From Bacillus sp. FJAT-18017 (GTDB taxonomy: Bacteria; Bacillota; Bacilli; Bacillales; Cytobacillaceae): 64,000 bases of DNA. The position numbers and the translations under genes are program-made. The notes below the pieces were generated by a model that had not been told where the DNA came from, did no database searches, and was given only the letters and a program-made list of their open reading frames with translations. The stretch lies in NCBI RefSeq assembly GCF_001278805.1, contig NZ_CP012602.1, forward strand, positions 4,499,501-4,563,500, given 5' to 3'. Positions 26,251 to 36,920 of the stretch are shown here, one piece after another. Within the stretch, counting starts at the first letter, position 1. Every line of letters starts with the position of its first letter.

Positions 26251-26319
26251 TTTGTAAATTCAATAATGCAAAATCATGTTATTTCAGCACTTTTAATGTT
26301 AAGTTTTTGTAAATTCAAT
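26251..26319 (+). promoter_or_regulatory. Direct repeats upstream of the phosphate transporter operon
   Basis: TTTGTAAATTCAAT occurs at 26251-26264 and again at 26306-26319, with further TGTAAA words between and after. They could be PhoP-type repeats, but spacing is not the canonical 11 bp. Confidence 0.35.
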
Positions 26320-26404
26320 GTAAACCACTTTTCAATTTCGACATTTTTCTTATACAATTAGAAAGCTTATGCAACCATTATGGAAAATAAACGGAGGTTT
26401 TCTC

Positions 26405-27022
26405 ATGGCTTTCAAAAAAAATGAAAAGTTCACTACCTTACTTGCGGAAATTGCTGCAAATCTAAAGGAAAGTGCTAACTATTTTACAGACTATAAGCTG
26501 AAGAATGTCAGTGATTTAAAAATCTTTTCAGAGAGCATGAAGGATTTTGAATCGAAAGGAGATACATATGTTCATTCGGTCATAAAGGAATTGAACGATG
26601 CTTTTATTACTCCAATTGAAAGAGAAGATATTCTTCATCTTTCAAACAGTATGGACGATGTCCTCGACGGGCTCGAACATTGTGCTGCCCTATTCGAAAT
26701 GTATTCGATTACAGAGGCTGATGATTATATGAAGCAATTCACAGTTGCCATTCAGAGCAGTGTTCTTGAAATCGAGAAAGCCGTTACTCTGCTAGCAACG
26801 AAAAAACTTTTACAAATCCGTCAGCATGCAATCTTGATAAAGGATTTCGAATCCAAATGTGATGGTATCCTAAGACAGTCCATCAAAAATCTTTTCAGTG
26901 TCGAAAAGGATCCAATTCGAATCATCCAGTACAAGGAAATTTATGAAACACTCGAGGATATTGCAGATAGCTGCCAGGGTGTTGCCAATACACTTGAAAC
27001 AATCATTATGAAAAACGCATAA
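26405..27022 (+). CDS. DUF47 family (PhoU-like) phosphate transport accessory protein
   Basis: 205 residues, almost wholly helical, a PhoU-like bundle. Acidic metal-binding repeats ExxxD are visible (FESKGDTYVHSVIKELND near 50 and FESKCDGILRQSIKNLFS near 155). DUF47 proteins accompany Pit phosphate carriers and are thought to regulate them. Start ATG 26405 sits behind GGAGG. The Pit gene follows 11 nt later. Confidence 0.92.
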   Translation: MAFKKNEKFTTLLAEIAANLKESANYFTDYKLKNVSDLKIFSESMKDFESKGDTYVHSVIKELNDAFITPIEREDILHLSNSMDDVLDGLEHCAALFEMYSITEADDYMKQFTVAIQSSVLEIEKAVTLLATKKLLQIRQHAILIKDFESKCDGILRQSIKNLFSVEKDPIRIIQYKEIYETLEDIADSCQGVANTLETIIMKNA

Positions 27023-27033
27023 GGAGCGGACAT

Positions 27034-28032
27034 ATGGATTCAGTATTTATTCTGACAGTTGCAATTGTCATCTTCGCTCTTGCGTTCGACTTTATTAACG
27101 GATTTCATGATACGGCGAATGCAATTGCAACTGCAGTTTCAACAAAAGCTCTAAGGCCAAGGCATGCCATCCTTTTGGCTGCTGTAATGAACTTTGTCGG
27201 CGCCATGACCTTTACTGGAGTTGCCAAAACAATTACAAAAGACATTGTAGATCCTTTTACACTGACTAACGGTTCTATCGTCATCCTTGCAGCTCTTTGT
27301 TCTGCAATTACCTGGAACTTGCTTACCTGGTATTATGGAATTCCGAGCAGTTCATCCCATACATTGATTGGATCGATTGCAGGTGCGGCGATTGCTGCCT
27401 CAGGGTTCGCTGCTTTGAATTACACTGGTTTCCTTAAGATTCTTCAAGCATTGATTTTTTCGCCAGTCTTGGCCTTCGTGGTCGGTTTTATTGTTTACGG
27501 AATTTTTAAATTCGTATTTAGGGATGCAAATCTGACCAAAACAAATCGTAATTTTAGGTTTATCCAAATCGGTACTGCGGCGCTACAGTCCTATACACAT
27601 GGAACAAACGATGCCCAAAAAGCAATGGGTATTATCACGATGGCACTTATCGCCAACAACTATGTTGATTCGACTGATATCCCATTCTGGGTCCAATTCT
27701 CCTGTGCGGTTGCAATGGGGCTTGGTACTTCTGTTGGCGGCTGGAAAATCATTAAAACAGTTGGCGGTAAAATCATGAAAATCCGTCCAATCAATGGCGT
27801 TGCCGCTGATTTGACTGGTGCTATGATCATCTTTGGCGCTACCTATATCCATTTACCGGTCAGTACAACTCATGTTATTTCTTCCGGTATTCTTGGTGTC
27901 GGTGCTTCCCACCGCCTAAAGGGCGTAAAATGGGGAACAGCGAAAACCATGCTAATTACCTGGCTGATTACTCTACCAATTTCAGCCACAATTGCTGCAC
28001 TTTTCTATTACTTTTTGAATTTGTTCTTTTAA
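27034..28032 (+). CDS. pit: PiT-family inorganic phosphate transporter
   Basis: A low-affinity phosphate or metal-phosphate symporter, 332 residues, about ten membrane helices. Seen: the duplicated family signature, FDFINGFHDTANAIATAVST near residue 15 and YTHGTNDAQKAMGIITMAL near 190, and GIPSSSSHTLIGSIAG and VSTTHVISSGILGVG. RBS AAGGAGCGG. Operon with the DUF47 gene; strong terminator follows. Confidence 0.94.
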   Translation: MDSVFILTVAIVIFALAFDFINGFHDTANAIATAVSTKALRPRHAILLAAVMNFVGAMTFTGVAKTITKDIVDPFTLTNGSIVILAALCSAITWNLLTWYYGIPSSSSHTLIGSIAGAAIAASGFAALNYTGFLKILQALIFSPVLAFVVGFIVYGIFKFVFRDANLTKTNRNFRFIQIGTAALQSYTHGTNDAQKAMGIITMALIANNYVDSTDIPFWVQFSCAVAMGLGTSVGGWKIIKTVGGKIMKIRPINGVAADLTGAMIIFGATYIHLPVSTTHVISSGILGVGASHRLKGVKWGTAKTMLITWLITLPISATIAALFYYFLNLFF

Positions 28033-28040
28033 CGATAAAG

Positions 28041-28087
28041 AAGCTGCCCCAAAAGGTCATTGAACTTTTTGGGGCAGCTTTTTTTAC
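28041..28087 (+). terminator. Terminator of the DUF47-pit operon
   Basis: AAGCTGCCCCAAAAG pairs with CTTTTTGGGGCAGCTT, then a T run. Confidence 0.92.
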
Positions 28088-28252
28088 TTGGAAATCTGTA
28101 GTTTTTGGGGAGGCGGGCTCTATGGGAGCCTTAAGATGGTTATGATGACCGGAACAGACGAAAAAATCACTTCCACCCGTCCTTCATCGAGCTTATGAAG
28201 ACGGGAACAAACTGCACAAAAAGCTCTCTGCAATCATAGTTCCAGTAAAAAA

Positions 28253-28282
28253 GGTTGTCCCAAGGCTTAATTTGGGACAACC
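28253..28282. terminator. Terminator after aspA
   Basis: GGTTGTCCCAA pairs with TTGGGACAACC. The 28088-28252 stretch shows no gene. Confidence 0.85.
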
Positions 28283-28293
28283 ACATGTAATTG

Positions 28294-29736
28294 TTATGCC
28301 TCGATTAGGTTTCTTTTTGTAAGAAGTTCCTTTCCGGATATGCCAGGGTCTGTCATCTCATATGGATGAAGAATAATATCCAGCTCCTCTTCAGTCAGTG
28401 CTCCCCTCTCAATACAAAGTTCGCGAACTGATTTACCTGTCTCAATCGCTTCCTTAGCTATAGCAGCTGCAGTTTCGTAGCCAACATGGGGATTTATTGC
28501 TGTAATAATTCCGACACTGTTGTTTACATATTCTTCAAGCCGGTCCCGATTGGCTTCAATGCCTTCCAGGCAATACTTGCGGAACACATCAAACACATTC
28601 GTCATGACTTTAATCGATTGAAGCAAATTGAAAACGAGAACCGGCTCCATGACGTTTAATTCAAATTGGCCAGCCTCGGCTGCAAGGCAAATTGTATGGT
28701 CATTGCCAATAACCTGGAATGCTACCTGATTTAGTACCTCCACCATGACCGGGTTCACTTTTCCTGGCATAATTGAAGACCCCGGCTGACGGGGAGGAAG
28801 CTTAATTTCTCCCAAGCCGGCTCTCGGGCCTGATGCCATCATACGCAAGTCATTAGCGACCTTGGACATATTCATCATACAGACCTTTAGGGCTGCGGAA
28901 ACCTCAAGGTAGCAATCAGTATTTTGGGTTGCATCAACTAGATGGTCCGCCTTTTCTAAAGGAAGTTTGCTATTTTCAGCTAAATAGCACACAACCTTTT
29001 CAATATAGACAGGATCCGCATTAAGCCCTGTACCTACGGCTGTTGCGCCCATATTTACTACATAAAGATGCTGCCTGGATGTTTGGATTCTGCCTATATC
29101 GCGGCCTAGCACCCGGGCATAAGCCATAAATTCCTGCCCAAGCCTGATTGGAACGGCATCCTGAAGATGGGTCCGTCCCATCTTAATAACATCATCAAAC
29201 TCATTTGCTTTTGCAAAAAATGCCTGCTGGAGTTCCTCCATTGTGCCAAGCAGCCCTTCCAGGGAATCAAGGACAGCAATATGTATCGCTGTCGGAAAAG
29301 CATCGTTCGTGGATTGCGCCATATTTACATGGGTATTTGGACTGATAATGGTGTAACTGCCTTTCAGTTTCCCGACTAACTCAAGGGCCCGATTGGCAAT
29401 GACTTCGTTTGTATTCATATTGATAGAGGTTCCGGCTCCGCCTTGAATTGGATCAACAATGAATTGATCATGCCAGTTACCATCGATGATTTCATCTGCC
29501 GCAGTGATAATAGCATCGGCAATTTCAGCCGACAGCTGTTTTGTTGCCTTATTTGCCATTGCGGCAGACTTTTTCACAACAGCCATCGCCTTTATCAGGC
29601 TGGGATCCAGACGATAGCCGGTAATTGGAAAGTTTTCAACCGCGCGCAATGTCTGGACCCCATAATACGCATCTTCTGGGACTTCTTTTTCTCCAAGGAA
29701 ATCTTTCTCAATTCTATATGTTATATTTGCGCTCAT
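28294..29736 (-). CDS. aspA: Aspartate ammonia-lyase
   Basis: Splits aspartate to fumarate and ammonia. 480 residues of the fumarase/aspartase superfamily. Seen: the signature GSSIMPGKVNPVMVE near residue 325, TNEVIANRALE and STNDAFPTAIH near 110-145, and GRTHLQDAVPIRLGQEF near 195. The N-terminal YRIEKDFLGEKEVPEDAYYG is typical of aspartase rather than fumarase. No asparaginase gene lies next to it. RBS AAGGGGGC before ATG 29736. Confidence 0.95.
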   Translation of the reverse strand: MSANITYRIEKDFLGEKEVPEDAYYGVQTLRAVENFPITGYRLDPSLIKAMAVVKKSAAMANKATKQLSAEIADAIITAADEIIDGNWHDQFIVDPIQGGAGTSINMNTNEVIANRALELVGKLKGSYTIISPNTHVNMAQSTNDAFPTAIHIAVLDSLEGLLGTMEELQQAFFAKANEFDDVIKMGRTHLQDAVPIRLGQEFMAYARVLGRDIGRIQTSRQHLYVVNMGATAVGTGLNADPVYIEKVVCYLAENSKLPLEKADHLVDATQNTDCYLEVSAALKVCMMNMSKVANDLRMMASGPRAGLGEIKLPPRQPGSSIMPGKVNPVMVEVLNQVAFQVIGNDHTICLAAEAGQFELNVMEPVLVFNLLQSIKVMTNVFDVFRKYCLEGIEANRDRLEEYVNNSVGIITAINPHVGYETAAAIAKEAIETGKSVRELCIERGALTEEELDIILHPYEMTDPGISGKELLTKRNLIEA

Positions 29737-30398
29737 CGTTTCTGCCCCCTTGTTTATCCCTTTTCCCCTAAAAGCGTGATTTGTAAAGGAAAACTATTCT
29801 CTTTTCTTGGTGAATCAGCCTTTCAAAAACTACAATAGGCGCGGGATAAAGTCCTTCGACCATTAAAGTTTCACTTACTAGTATACCTTATCAAAGAGGA
29901 ACCATGTTCTCGCTGTAATCGTTTCGTAAAAACTGTCAATGAAAAATTATAAGGAAGAATAAGTACATTTCTTCGTACTGATTGGGGATGCATTATCCCT
30001 TTCCCAAACGATGATCCTCAACACAAAATTGAAAGGACTTATCGCAGAAGGATGCCCGAATCGGCCATTTATTTTAAAAAATGATTAATCGAACCAGTCA
30101 GCCACTTGATTCTTTTTTCAAAAATTAGTTTTTCATATTTTATCCATTAGACTAATTCAGACAATTACATATAAAAAGCAAAATCGAATAATGTTTATTT
30201 ATAGATTACACTATCTACATATTAGTTTATGTGTTGCACAATGGTTAAACAATATCAAGCTTTCATTAAAGGAAGCTAAAGTTTGAAGAATTAGTGAACA
30301 AGTTTTATTGCCCTTCCAAGGAGAGGAATAGTCTTAAACGCAATTGGTGAGTTAAGATTAATTTTACCTCTTAAAGGGAACGTTTAAATAGGAAGTTA
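29737..30398. other. Gap of about 660 bp before the DNA glycosylase gene
   Basis: AT-rich. A plus-strand open stretch near 29965-30082 encodes LKGLIAEGCPNRPFILKND before TAA but lacks a start and RBS; it may be a gene remnant. Otherwise I see only presumed promoters of the two divergent genes. Confidence 0.3.
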
Positions 30399-30416
30399 AT
30401 GAATAGGAGATACTGG

Positions 30417-31022
30417 ATGAATCATTTCGATTTTGAGCTTGAACCACTACCTGTTGAATTTTTCAACCAGCCAACCCTTGAATTGGCACCTAATTTACTA
30501 GGGTGCATACTTGCATATCATTCTCCTGAAGGGCTAGCTGCCGGGTATATTGTCGAAACGGAAGCATACATTGGCCCCGGTGATCAGGCTGCGCATAGCT
30601 ACATGAATCGGAGGACAAAGCGAACGGAAGTAATGTTTGCCGAATCCGGAAGGGCATACACATATGTAATGCATACACATTGCCTCGTCAATGTTGTGAG
30701 CGGGGGTGCGGGTAACCCGGAAGCAGTCTTAATAAGAGCAATCGAACCGTGTTATGGAGAGGACTTAATGCGAAGCAGGCGTTCCGTGGAGGACAGGCGG
30801 AATTTGACGAATGGACCTGGAAAGCTCACAAAAGCTATGGGTATTACAATGAAGGATTACGGAAGAAAGCTGACCGAACCTCCACTTTTAATTGCAAGAG
30901 GCTATATTCCTGTTTCCATATCACAAGGCAAGAGGGTTGGAATCGAAAATTCAGGAGATGCACGCGATTACCCATGGCGATTCTGGATAACGGATAACCG
31001 TTTTGTATCAAGGAAAGGGTAA
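30417..31022 (+). CDS. 3-methyladenine DNA glycosylase (AAG/MPG family)
   Basis: Removes alkylated purines from DNA. 201 residues. Seen: LAPNLLGCILAYHSPEGLAA, GYIVETEAYIGPGDQAAHSY with the catalytic Glu, TYVMHTHCLVNVV (the family has a YGMHxCxNVV pattern), VLIRAIEPCYG, and NGPGKLTKAMGI. I use ATG 30417, 7 nt after AGGAG, rather than ATG 30399. Standing alone; B. subtilis has an Aag homologue of this size. Confidence 0.92.
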   Translation: MNHFDFELEPLPVEFFNQPTLELAPNLLGCILAYHSPEGLAAGYIVETEAYIGPGDQAAHSYMNRRTKRTEVMFAESGRAYTYVMHTHCLVNVVSGGAGNPEAVLIRAIEPCYGEDLMRSRRSVEDRRNLTNGPGKLTKAMGITMKDYGRKLTEPPLLIARGYIPVSISQGKRVGIENSGDARDYPWRFWITDNRFVSRKG

Positions 31023-31194
31023 GCCTTTTTAAAAGGCCCTTATAAACTGATGTTTCCACACTACGTGACTAAGAAGGGAAATTAAAATGAAAAATAGGAA
31101 TGATTAGTCATACATTCAAAGCTTCCCTTAGAAGTCTGTTTGTAAATGATGTATGATATAAGGCATGTACAAACTTATACCAGGAGGAGAAGTT

Positions 31195-31482
31195 ATGTTT
31201 AACGAAGAATATGAACAGCTATTAAAGAAATCTATTGAAGTTGCACCAGACTGGTTAAAGAATGATATCGAAAGTATTGTGAGCAAGGAACCTAGTGCTG
31301 GTATTAGCTATGTGATTTCAGAATTGCACCACACCTATACATTCAGTATCAGACATATCATTTCGGCGAGTCATCTATCCAGTGAATGGTCACAAATTTC
31401 TAGAGAACGATTGAACATTATTGATAATAACATTGATGTTATTGTGGCTCTTTACAATGAGGCAAAGAAAAATAACAAATGA
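31195..31482 (+). CDS. Small conserved-looking hypothetical protein
   Basis: 95 residues, acidic, helical, no signal or membrane segment. Contains FNEEYEQLLKKSIEVAPDWL and SYVISELHHTYTFSIRHIIS. Start ATG 31195 behind AGGAGG (the upstream ATG 31165 has no RBS). A clean promoter-to-terminator unit suggests a real gene. Family not recognised. Confidence 0.7.
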   Translation: MFNEEYEQLLKKSIEVAPDWLKNDIESIVSKEPSAGISYVISELHHTYTFSIRHIISASHLSSEWSQISRERLNIIDNNIDVIVALYNEAKKNNK

Positions 31483-31496
31483 ATTTTTCAACACTA

Positions 31497-31530
31497 AAAA
31501 CGCAAGGTTAAAACAACCTTGCGTTTTATT
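31497..31530 (+). terminator. Terminator after the small hypothetical gene
   Basis: AAAACGCAAGGTT pairs with AACCTTGCGTTTT. Confidence 0.88.
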
Positions 31531-31590
31531 ATGTCAATTATATATAACTAATATAAGCTTATAGTTTAGTCCTAATTTTTCTGTGATTTC

Positions 31591-31709
31591 CGCTACAGGC
31601 ACTTCGCTTTCCACGGGCGGCCTGGAAGCCTCCTCGTCGCTTCGCTCCTGCGGGGTCTCCCACTGACCTTTTCTCCCGTTGGAGTCTTCGTGCCTTCCGC
31701 TCCAATCAA
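31591..31709. repeat. GC-rich palindromic intergenic repeat
   Basis: About 120 bp: GCACTTCGCTTTCC at one end, CTCCTGCGGGGTCTCCCACT in the middle, GACTCC / CTTCGTGCCTTCCGCTCC at the other. The ends pair with each other. Further copies are at 46495-46614 (same orientation) and 46968-47090 (opposite), with shortened ones at 43768-43822 and 545-580. Such repeats are widespread between genes in Bacillaceae. Confidence 0.8.
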
Positions 31710-31766
31710 TAAGTGACTATGCTTCATAAACTCTTTTGTTTTTTAGTTTAGAGAAATTTTCTGCTA

Positions 31767-32353
<587 letters not shown>

Positions 32354-32374
32354 ATTATTCCCTCAAATCGTTTG

Positions 32375-33049
32375 TTAGTATGACCCAGATGCTGTTTCTC
32401 CTTTTACAATTGCAACACCAGAGCTGGCACCAATCCTTGTCGCGCCTGCTTCGACTACTGCAAGAGCATCTTCACGGCTGCGTACTCCGCCTGAAGCTTT
32501 GACACCTATTTCTGGTCCCACGGTTTCACGCATTAAGCGTACATCCTCGACTGTGGCACCACCTGTAGAAAAACCGGTAGAAGTCTTAACGTAATCTGCT
32601 CCTGCTTTTACGGACAGTTTGGAAGCCCTCACTTTTTCTTCATCAGAAAGAAGAGACGTTTCGATGATAACCTTAGTTAATGCTTTTCCCTTCGCGGCAT
32701 CAACAACAGCACGGATATCGCGTTCAACAAGCTCATCGTTTCCATCTTTTAACGCGCCAATGTTAATGACCATATCCACTTCGGTGGCACCATTTTCAAT
32801 AGCATTCTTTGTTTCAAACGCTTTTGTTTCTGGGGTGCTTGCTCCTAGAGGAAAACCAATGACGGTACATACCTTAACTTCGGGAGTATCCTCCAGCAAG
32901 TCTGCTGCCATCTTCACCCATGTTGGATTGACGCAGACTGAGGCGAATTTATACTCACGGGCTTCCTCAGCCAATTTTGTAATTTCCGCTTTTGTAGCAT
33001 TTGCTTTTAATAATGTATGATCAATCATTGCTGCAATATTTTGAACCAC
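32375..33049 (-). CDS. deoC: Deoxyribose-phosphate aldolase
   Basis: Cleaves deoxyribose 5-phosphate to glyceraldehyde 3-phosphate and acetaldehyde. 224 residues. Seen: [12 protein letters not shown] near the N-terminus, [29 protein letters not shown], and the Schiff-base Lys in [14 protein letters not shown]. Start GTG 33049 behind AGGAGG gives the usual length; the longer open frame has an N-terminal extension not in the family. Control by the DeoR gene upstream is likely. Confidence 0.95.
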   Translation of the reverse strand: MVQNIAAMIDHTLLKANATKAEITKLAEEAREYKFASVCVNPTWVKMAADLLEDTPEVKVCTVIGFPLGASTPETKAFETKNAIENGATEVDMVINIGALKDGNDELVERDIRAVVDAAKGKALTKVIIETSLLSDEEKVRASKLSVKAGADYVKTSTGFSTGGATVEDVRLMRETVGPEIGVKASGGVRSREDALAVVEAGATRIGASSGVAIVKGETASGSY

Positions 33050-33093
33050 GTTAATTCCTCCTTTTACTTGCACTATTACTATAGCAAAAAACC

Positions 33094-33127
33094 TGAACAA
33101 ATGTAACCTCAAGATTGAACAAATGTA
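33094..33127. promoter_or_regulatory. DeoR operator repeats before deoC
   Basis: TGAACAAATGTA occurs at 33094-33105 and 33116-33127 (22-bp period). The reverse word TACATTTGTTTAAA and TTGAACATATTTA recur upstream of the regulator gene at 34149-34182. Confidence 0.6.
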
Positions 33128-33131
33128 CGTA

Positions 33132-34088
33132 TTATTTTTGAACTTTTTTATCCAGCAGGAATTGGGCTGTAAACTGGTCTGTAATTAATACATTGGCAAA
33201 GCCGCCGTTTAACGCGCCAAAGATGCCTTCCACTTTATTCTGCCCGCCTGCAACGAGGATTGAATATTCCTTCTTTTTTAAATCCACCAGGTTGATGCCA
33301 AGTGTTCTTTCGTTCAAGCTTTCATTGACAATATTCCCCTCAATGTCAAAGAATCGGGAACATATATCACCGACCGCCTTCCCGTAAAGGGAATTCAAAT
33401 CATCCTCTGAAAAATAGCCTAACTGAAATAACAGTGATTCTTCTTTCACTGGTCCAATCGTAAACAGAGCTATATTCGTCTTCCTGCCAAAGTCCAAAAT
33501 CCTTTTAATATGCCGGTCTGCTTCCATTGCCTGCTTTACGACGGGATGGTCAACAATTGCCGGAAGAGGCAAGTAATGGGGTGCAGTATTAAATGCTTTT
33601 CCAAAAAGATATAGTATTTCGGAGGCATACGTGTTGGTTTCAGAGTGGCTGACACCACCCTTCAGCTGGACAACCTTAACATTGTTTAAAGCCTTTTGCC
33701 TTAGTTCAACCGCCACATGATAGATGGTTGTTCCCCAAGTCACACCGATAATATCTCCATCTTTTACAATTTCATACAGATAGCCAGCAGCCTTTTCACC
33801 CAGGAACGTTTTTATTACCGTTCCCTCATACTGTGGAATAGAAACGACCACGGCCTTTTTCAAACCGAATTTTTCCTCTAGAGCCGCGGCCAGATTTTCA
33901 ATATTCTCCACGGGATCCTTAATCGTTATCTGGACAATGCCCTCATCTTTTGCCAGCTGAAGGAGCCGTGAAACAGTGGGACGCGATACACCTAGCACCT
34001 TAGATATTTCGTTTTGGTTATAATCCAGTAGATAATATAGCTTTGCTGCCTCTATCGCTTTGGTTATCTTATCTTTTTCCACATCCAT
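33132..34088 (-). CDS. deoR: Deoxyribonucleoside regulator DeoR (SorC family)
   Basis: 318 residues. N-terminal helix-turn-helix ([20 protein letters not shown]) and a SorC-type sugar-phosphate-binding domain ([46 protein letters not shown]). B. subtilis DeoR binds deoxyribose 5-phosphate and controls dra(deoC)-nupC-pdp. I choose ATG 34088; the frame is open to 34142 but AAAGAGG lies properly only before the later ATG. Operators shared with deoC support autoregulation. Confidence 0.9.
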   Translation of the reverse strand: MDVEKDKITKAIEAAKLYYLLDYNQNEISKVLGVSRPTVSRLLQLAKDEGIVQITIKDPVENIENLAAALEEKFGLKKAVVVSIPQYEGTVIKTFLGEKAAGYLYEIVKDGDIIGVTWGTTIYHVAVELRQKALNNVKVVQLKGGVSHSETNTYASEILYLFGKAFNTAPHYLPLPAIVDHPVVKQAMEADRHIKRILDFGRKTNIALFTIGPVKEESLLFQLGYFSEDDLNSLYGKAVGDICSRFFDIEGNIVNESLNERTLGINLVDLKKKEYSILVAGGQNKVEGIFGALNGGFANVLITDQFTAQFLLDKKVQK

Positions 34089-34148
34089 CACCTGCATCCT
34101 CTTTATGGTTATATAGTACCAAAATACTTCCCAATCAACCATGTTTTT

Positions 34149-34182
34149 TACATTTGTTTAAATGATATTGAACATATTTAAA
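34149..34182. promoter_or_regulatory. Putative DeoR half-sites before deoR
   Basis: TACATTTGTTTAAA and TTGAACATATTTAAA resemble the repeated words before deoC. Confidence 0.45.
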
Positions 34183-34268
34183 GATTTAGGATTTACTGAA
34201 GGGGTAAAGAGAATATAAAAATTTGTCAAATTCAAAGTCTCCTTTCACCGGCAACTATGACAAAATAT

Positions 34269-34618
34269 AAAGTGAATCTTCCATCTGTGGTGATCTTCCA
34301 CGGATGGTTAGATGAATCAATCGGACCTTTAGGGGGAGTTGAAATCCCACTTATCTTCTTTAGGTTTTTCAGAAGTCTAATGTGGGAGTTTACTGCCCGT
34401 TAAGAGTGGGATAAAGTGAATCTTCCATCCGTGGTGAGTTTCCACGGATGGTTAGTCGCGCAAAGCCCGATTGATTTTTCTAAGGGCTGAAGCCCCAAGA
34501 AAAATCTTATTTCACCAATCGGAACTTTAGGGGGAGTTGATCTCCCACTTATCTTCTTTAGGTTTTTCAGAAGCCTAAAGTGGGAGGCTTACTGCCCGTT
34601 AAGAGTGGGATAAAGCCA
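34269..34618. repeat. Two tandem copies of a highly structured palindromic repeat
   Basis: Copies begin at 34269 and 34413 with AAAGTGAATCTTCCATC and end AAGAGTGGGATAAAG. Each holds hairpin CCATCCGTGG/CCACGGATGG and a second hairpin CCCACTT..TTTAGG / CCTAAAGTGGG. The second copy carries an extra 55 bp with hairpin GGGCT/AGCCC. It fills the space before the MMPL gene. It may be a MITE derived from an IS200/IS605-like element or a structured RNA; this is inference. Confidence 0.75.
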
Positions 34619-34646
34619 AAAAGGCTAGATTAGAGGAGGTTTGACT

Positions 34647-36824
34647 ATGGAGCGGCTGGGGAGATTGACGGGCAAGTATAAACTTGCAATTCTAACCGTT
34701 TGGATTATTGCTATTATCATATTTGCCATATTTGCAATTAAGCTGCCTACAGTACTAAGCGGCAACGGTTTTGAATTTGATGGGGAATATAATGAAACGA
34801 GAGCTATACTTGAACAGGATTTTGCCCATCCCGAGTCCACAATCCTGCTCCTTTTTGAAAAAGAGCCAGGGGTGGAACAGACTGAATGGAAAAATTACAT
34901 AAATGATACATTTTCCCGTCTCGAAAACTATGGCGCTGCCTCATCCTTGACTTCACCTTTTGAAGGACAAGGAATGATAAAGGACAATTATGCTTATGGA
35001 GTGATTTCCTTTGATGCCGATGCAGGCAGCCTTTCAGATGAAATAAATGAACTGGAAACAAGACTCAAGGACCATGATGGCATGACCGTTAAGCTAACTG
35101 GAGAACCGGTCATTGTTAAAGATTTGAATGAAGCCAGCCAGAAAGACCTTGCCAAAGCAGAAATGATCGGGCTCCCAATCGCCCTGATTGTACTAATCCT
35201 CGCATTTGGCAGCCTGGTCGCTGCTTCAATCCCCCTAATCATCGGAATTGTTTCAATCTTAACAGCAATGGGGATAATGTATTTTTTCAGCTATACTGCA
35301 GATTTGTCCATTTTTATTTTAAATATAGTCCCTATGATAGGCCTTGCATTAAGTATTGATTTTGCCTTGCTAATGATAAATCGTTACAAAGAAGAGTTAA
35401 AAAAACATTCAGTCGAGGATAGTATTGCAATAACGGTGGCAACCGCAGGAAGGTCAATTATATTTTCTGCTTTATGTGTATTCATTGGCCTCTCCGGCCT
35501 ATTATTCATTCAGATCGATATTTTTCAAAACGTTGCTCTTGGTGGTATGGCCGTGGTGTTCGTCTCTGCTTTATGTGCGATTACATTCTTGCCTGCCTTC
35601 CTTTCATTATTGGGAGAGAGAATCAATCGGTTTACAATCCTTAAGCCGGGTAGGAATCAAGGAGGCGGCTGGTATAAATTTGCGCGGTTTGTAATGAAAC
35701 ACCCTGTCATAATGATGCTCGCGGCGTTTACAATCTTATTGCTGTTCCTTTTCCCGGCTCGCGAAATGAAACTCGTTATACCTGGGACAGATTCACTTCC
35801 AGCTAACTATGGGTCAAGGGTTGCTTATGAGACCTTCAGGAAACAGTTCCAACCCGAAGGTAGGCGCGATTATCAAAAAGTTACCATTGTTCTTGAATCA
35901 GATGGAAATATGAATGAAACAGATAATCTTAATAAAGCGTTGTCTATCATTTCAGAGCTGGAGAATGACTCCCTCGTTGACTCAGTTGAATCATTCTTTA
36001 GTGCTGCGGGCTTCTCAAGTGCAAAAGAGTATAATCAGTTCCAGTTTTCCTCTTCAGGGACTGGTGAACAGAAACACCAGTTGCAGGCACTGGAGGATTA
36101 CTATATTAGTGGCGATAAAATGATGATTGATGTTTTCCTTAAGGCTGACGAGCATTCAGGGAAGGCGCGGGAGTGGGTTAGTGAATGGGCAGAAAAAGAC
36201 TTTGAGTTGGAAACCAGCTTTGGCGGCCATATCAAATTCGAGCAAGAAATTTTTGATGAAATATACGAAAAGGCACCGTATGGTCTTTTGCTAATTTTCA
36301 TTTCAACTTTTATTATTCTCATGTTTGCCTTCCGTTCCCTTCTAATTCCGATAAAGGCTATCCTGATGAATATATTGAGCCTAAGCTCGACATTTGGGAT
36401 TGTCGTTTATATTTTCCAGCAGGGCCATTTTGGAATGGAACCTGTTGACATCGCATTAATTTTGCCGGTGTTCGTCTTTTCCCTCGTATTCGGTCTGTCG
36501 ATGGACTATGAAGTATTTTTGATATCAAGAATCCAGGAATACTATCTTGAGACAAAAGATAACAGTAAGGCAACAATATTGGGATTAACGACAACGAGCA
36601 AAATCATAACATCAGCCGCCGCGATTATGATCGTGGTAACAGGGGCCTTTGCTTTCACTGGGGTCATGCCGGTCAAACAACTTGGCGTCGGGATTGCAAT
36701 TGCCATCTTCATTGATGCAACCATAATCCGGATGGTGCTGGTACCATCACTGATGAAGCTGCTCGGTGACTGGAACTGGTGGTTTTTTGGAAAAGGAAAG
36801 ACGACAGTACAAAACGAATCTTAA
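34647..36824 (+). CDS. MMPL-family (RND-like) membrane transporter
   Basis: 725 residues with the 2x(1+5 helix) RND plan: first helix LAILTVWIIAIIIFAIFAI, an extracellular domain to about residue 175, five helices with IDFALLMINRYKEEL near 235, a second half starting near 355 and SMDYEVFLISRIQEYY near 620. The family exports lipids or small hydrophobic molecules by proton motive force. ATG 34647 is 6 nt behind GGAGGT. Monocistronic; substrate unknown. Confidence 0.9.
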   Translation: MERLGRLTGKYKLAILTVWIIAIIIFAIFAIKLPTVLSGNGFEFDGEYNETRAILEQDFAHPESTILLLFEKEPGVEQTEWKNYINDTFSRLENYGAASSLTSPFEGQGMIKDNYAYGVISFDADAGSLSDEINELETRLKDHDGMTVKLTGEPVIVKDLNEASQKDLAKAEMIGLPIALIVLILAFGSLVAASIPLIIGIVSILTAMGIMYFFSYTADLSIFILNIVPMIGLALSIDFALLMINRYKEELKKHSVEDSIAITVATAGRSIIFSALCVFIGLSGLLFIQIDIFQNVALGGMAVVFVSALCAITFLPAFLSLLGERINRFTILKPGRNQGGGWYKFARFVMKHPVIMMLAAFTILLLFLFPAREMKLVIPGTDSLPANYGSRVAYETFRKQFQPEGRRDYQKVTIVLESDGNMNETDNLNKALSIISELENDSLVDSVESFFSAAGFSSAKEYNQFQFSSSGTGEQKHQLQALEDYYISGDKMMIDVFLKADEHSGKAREWVSEWAEKDFELETSFGGHIKFEQEIFDEIYEKAPYGLLLIFISTFIILMFAFRSLLIPIKAILMNILSLSSTFGIVVYIFQQGHFGMEPVDIALILPVFVFSLVFGLSMDYEVFLISRIQEYYLETKDNSKATILGLTTTSKIITSAAAIMIVVTGAFAFTGVMPVKQLGVGIAIAIFIDATIIRMVLVPSLMKLLGDWNWWFFGKGKTTVQNES

Positions 36825-36838
36825 TGGGAAAGACGAAA

Positions 36839-36868
36839 ATGCCAGCCCTAAGTATAAAGGGCTGGCAT
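36839..36868 (+). terminator. Terminator after the MMPL gene
   Basis: ATGCCAGCCCT pairs with AGGGCTGGCAT, then GTTTG. Confidence 0.85.
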
Positions 36869-36920
36869 GTTTGATCTTCAACCTGCTGGATAGGTGTCAA
36901 TCTTGGGATAAAACAAAGGC

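Noticed and set aside
29965..30082. Short plus-strand coding-like stretch
   Set aside because: No start codon or RBS and no recognisable family; at most a remnant.
34269..34618. CRISPR array
   Set aside because: Two long repeats with internal hairpins and no regular unique spacers; no cas genes nearby.
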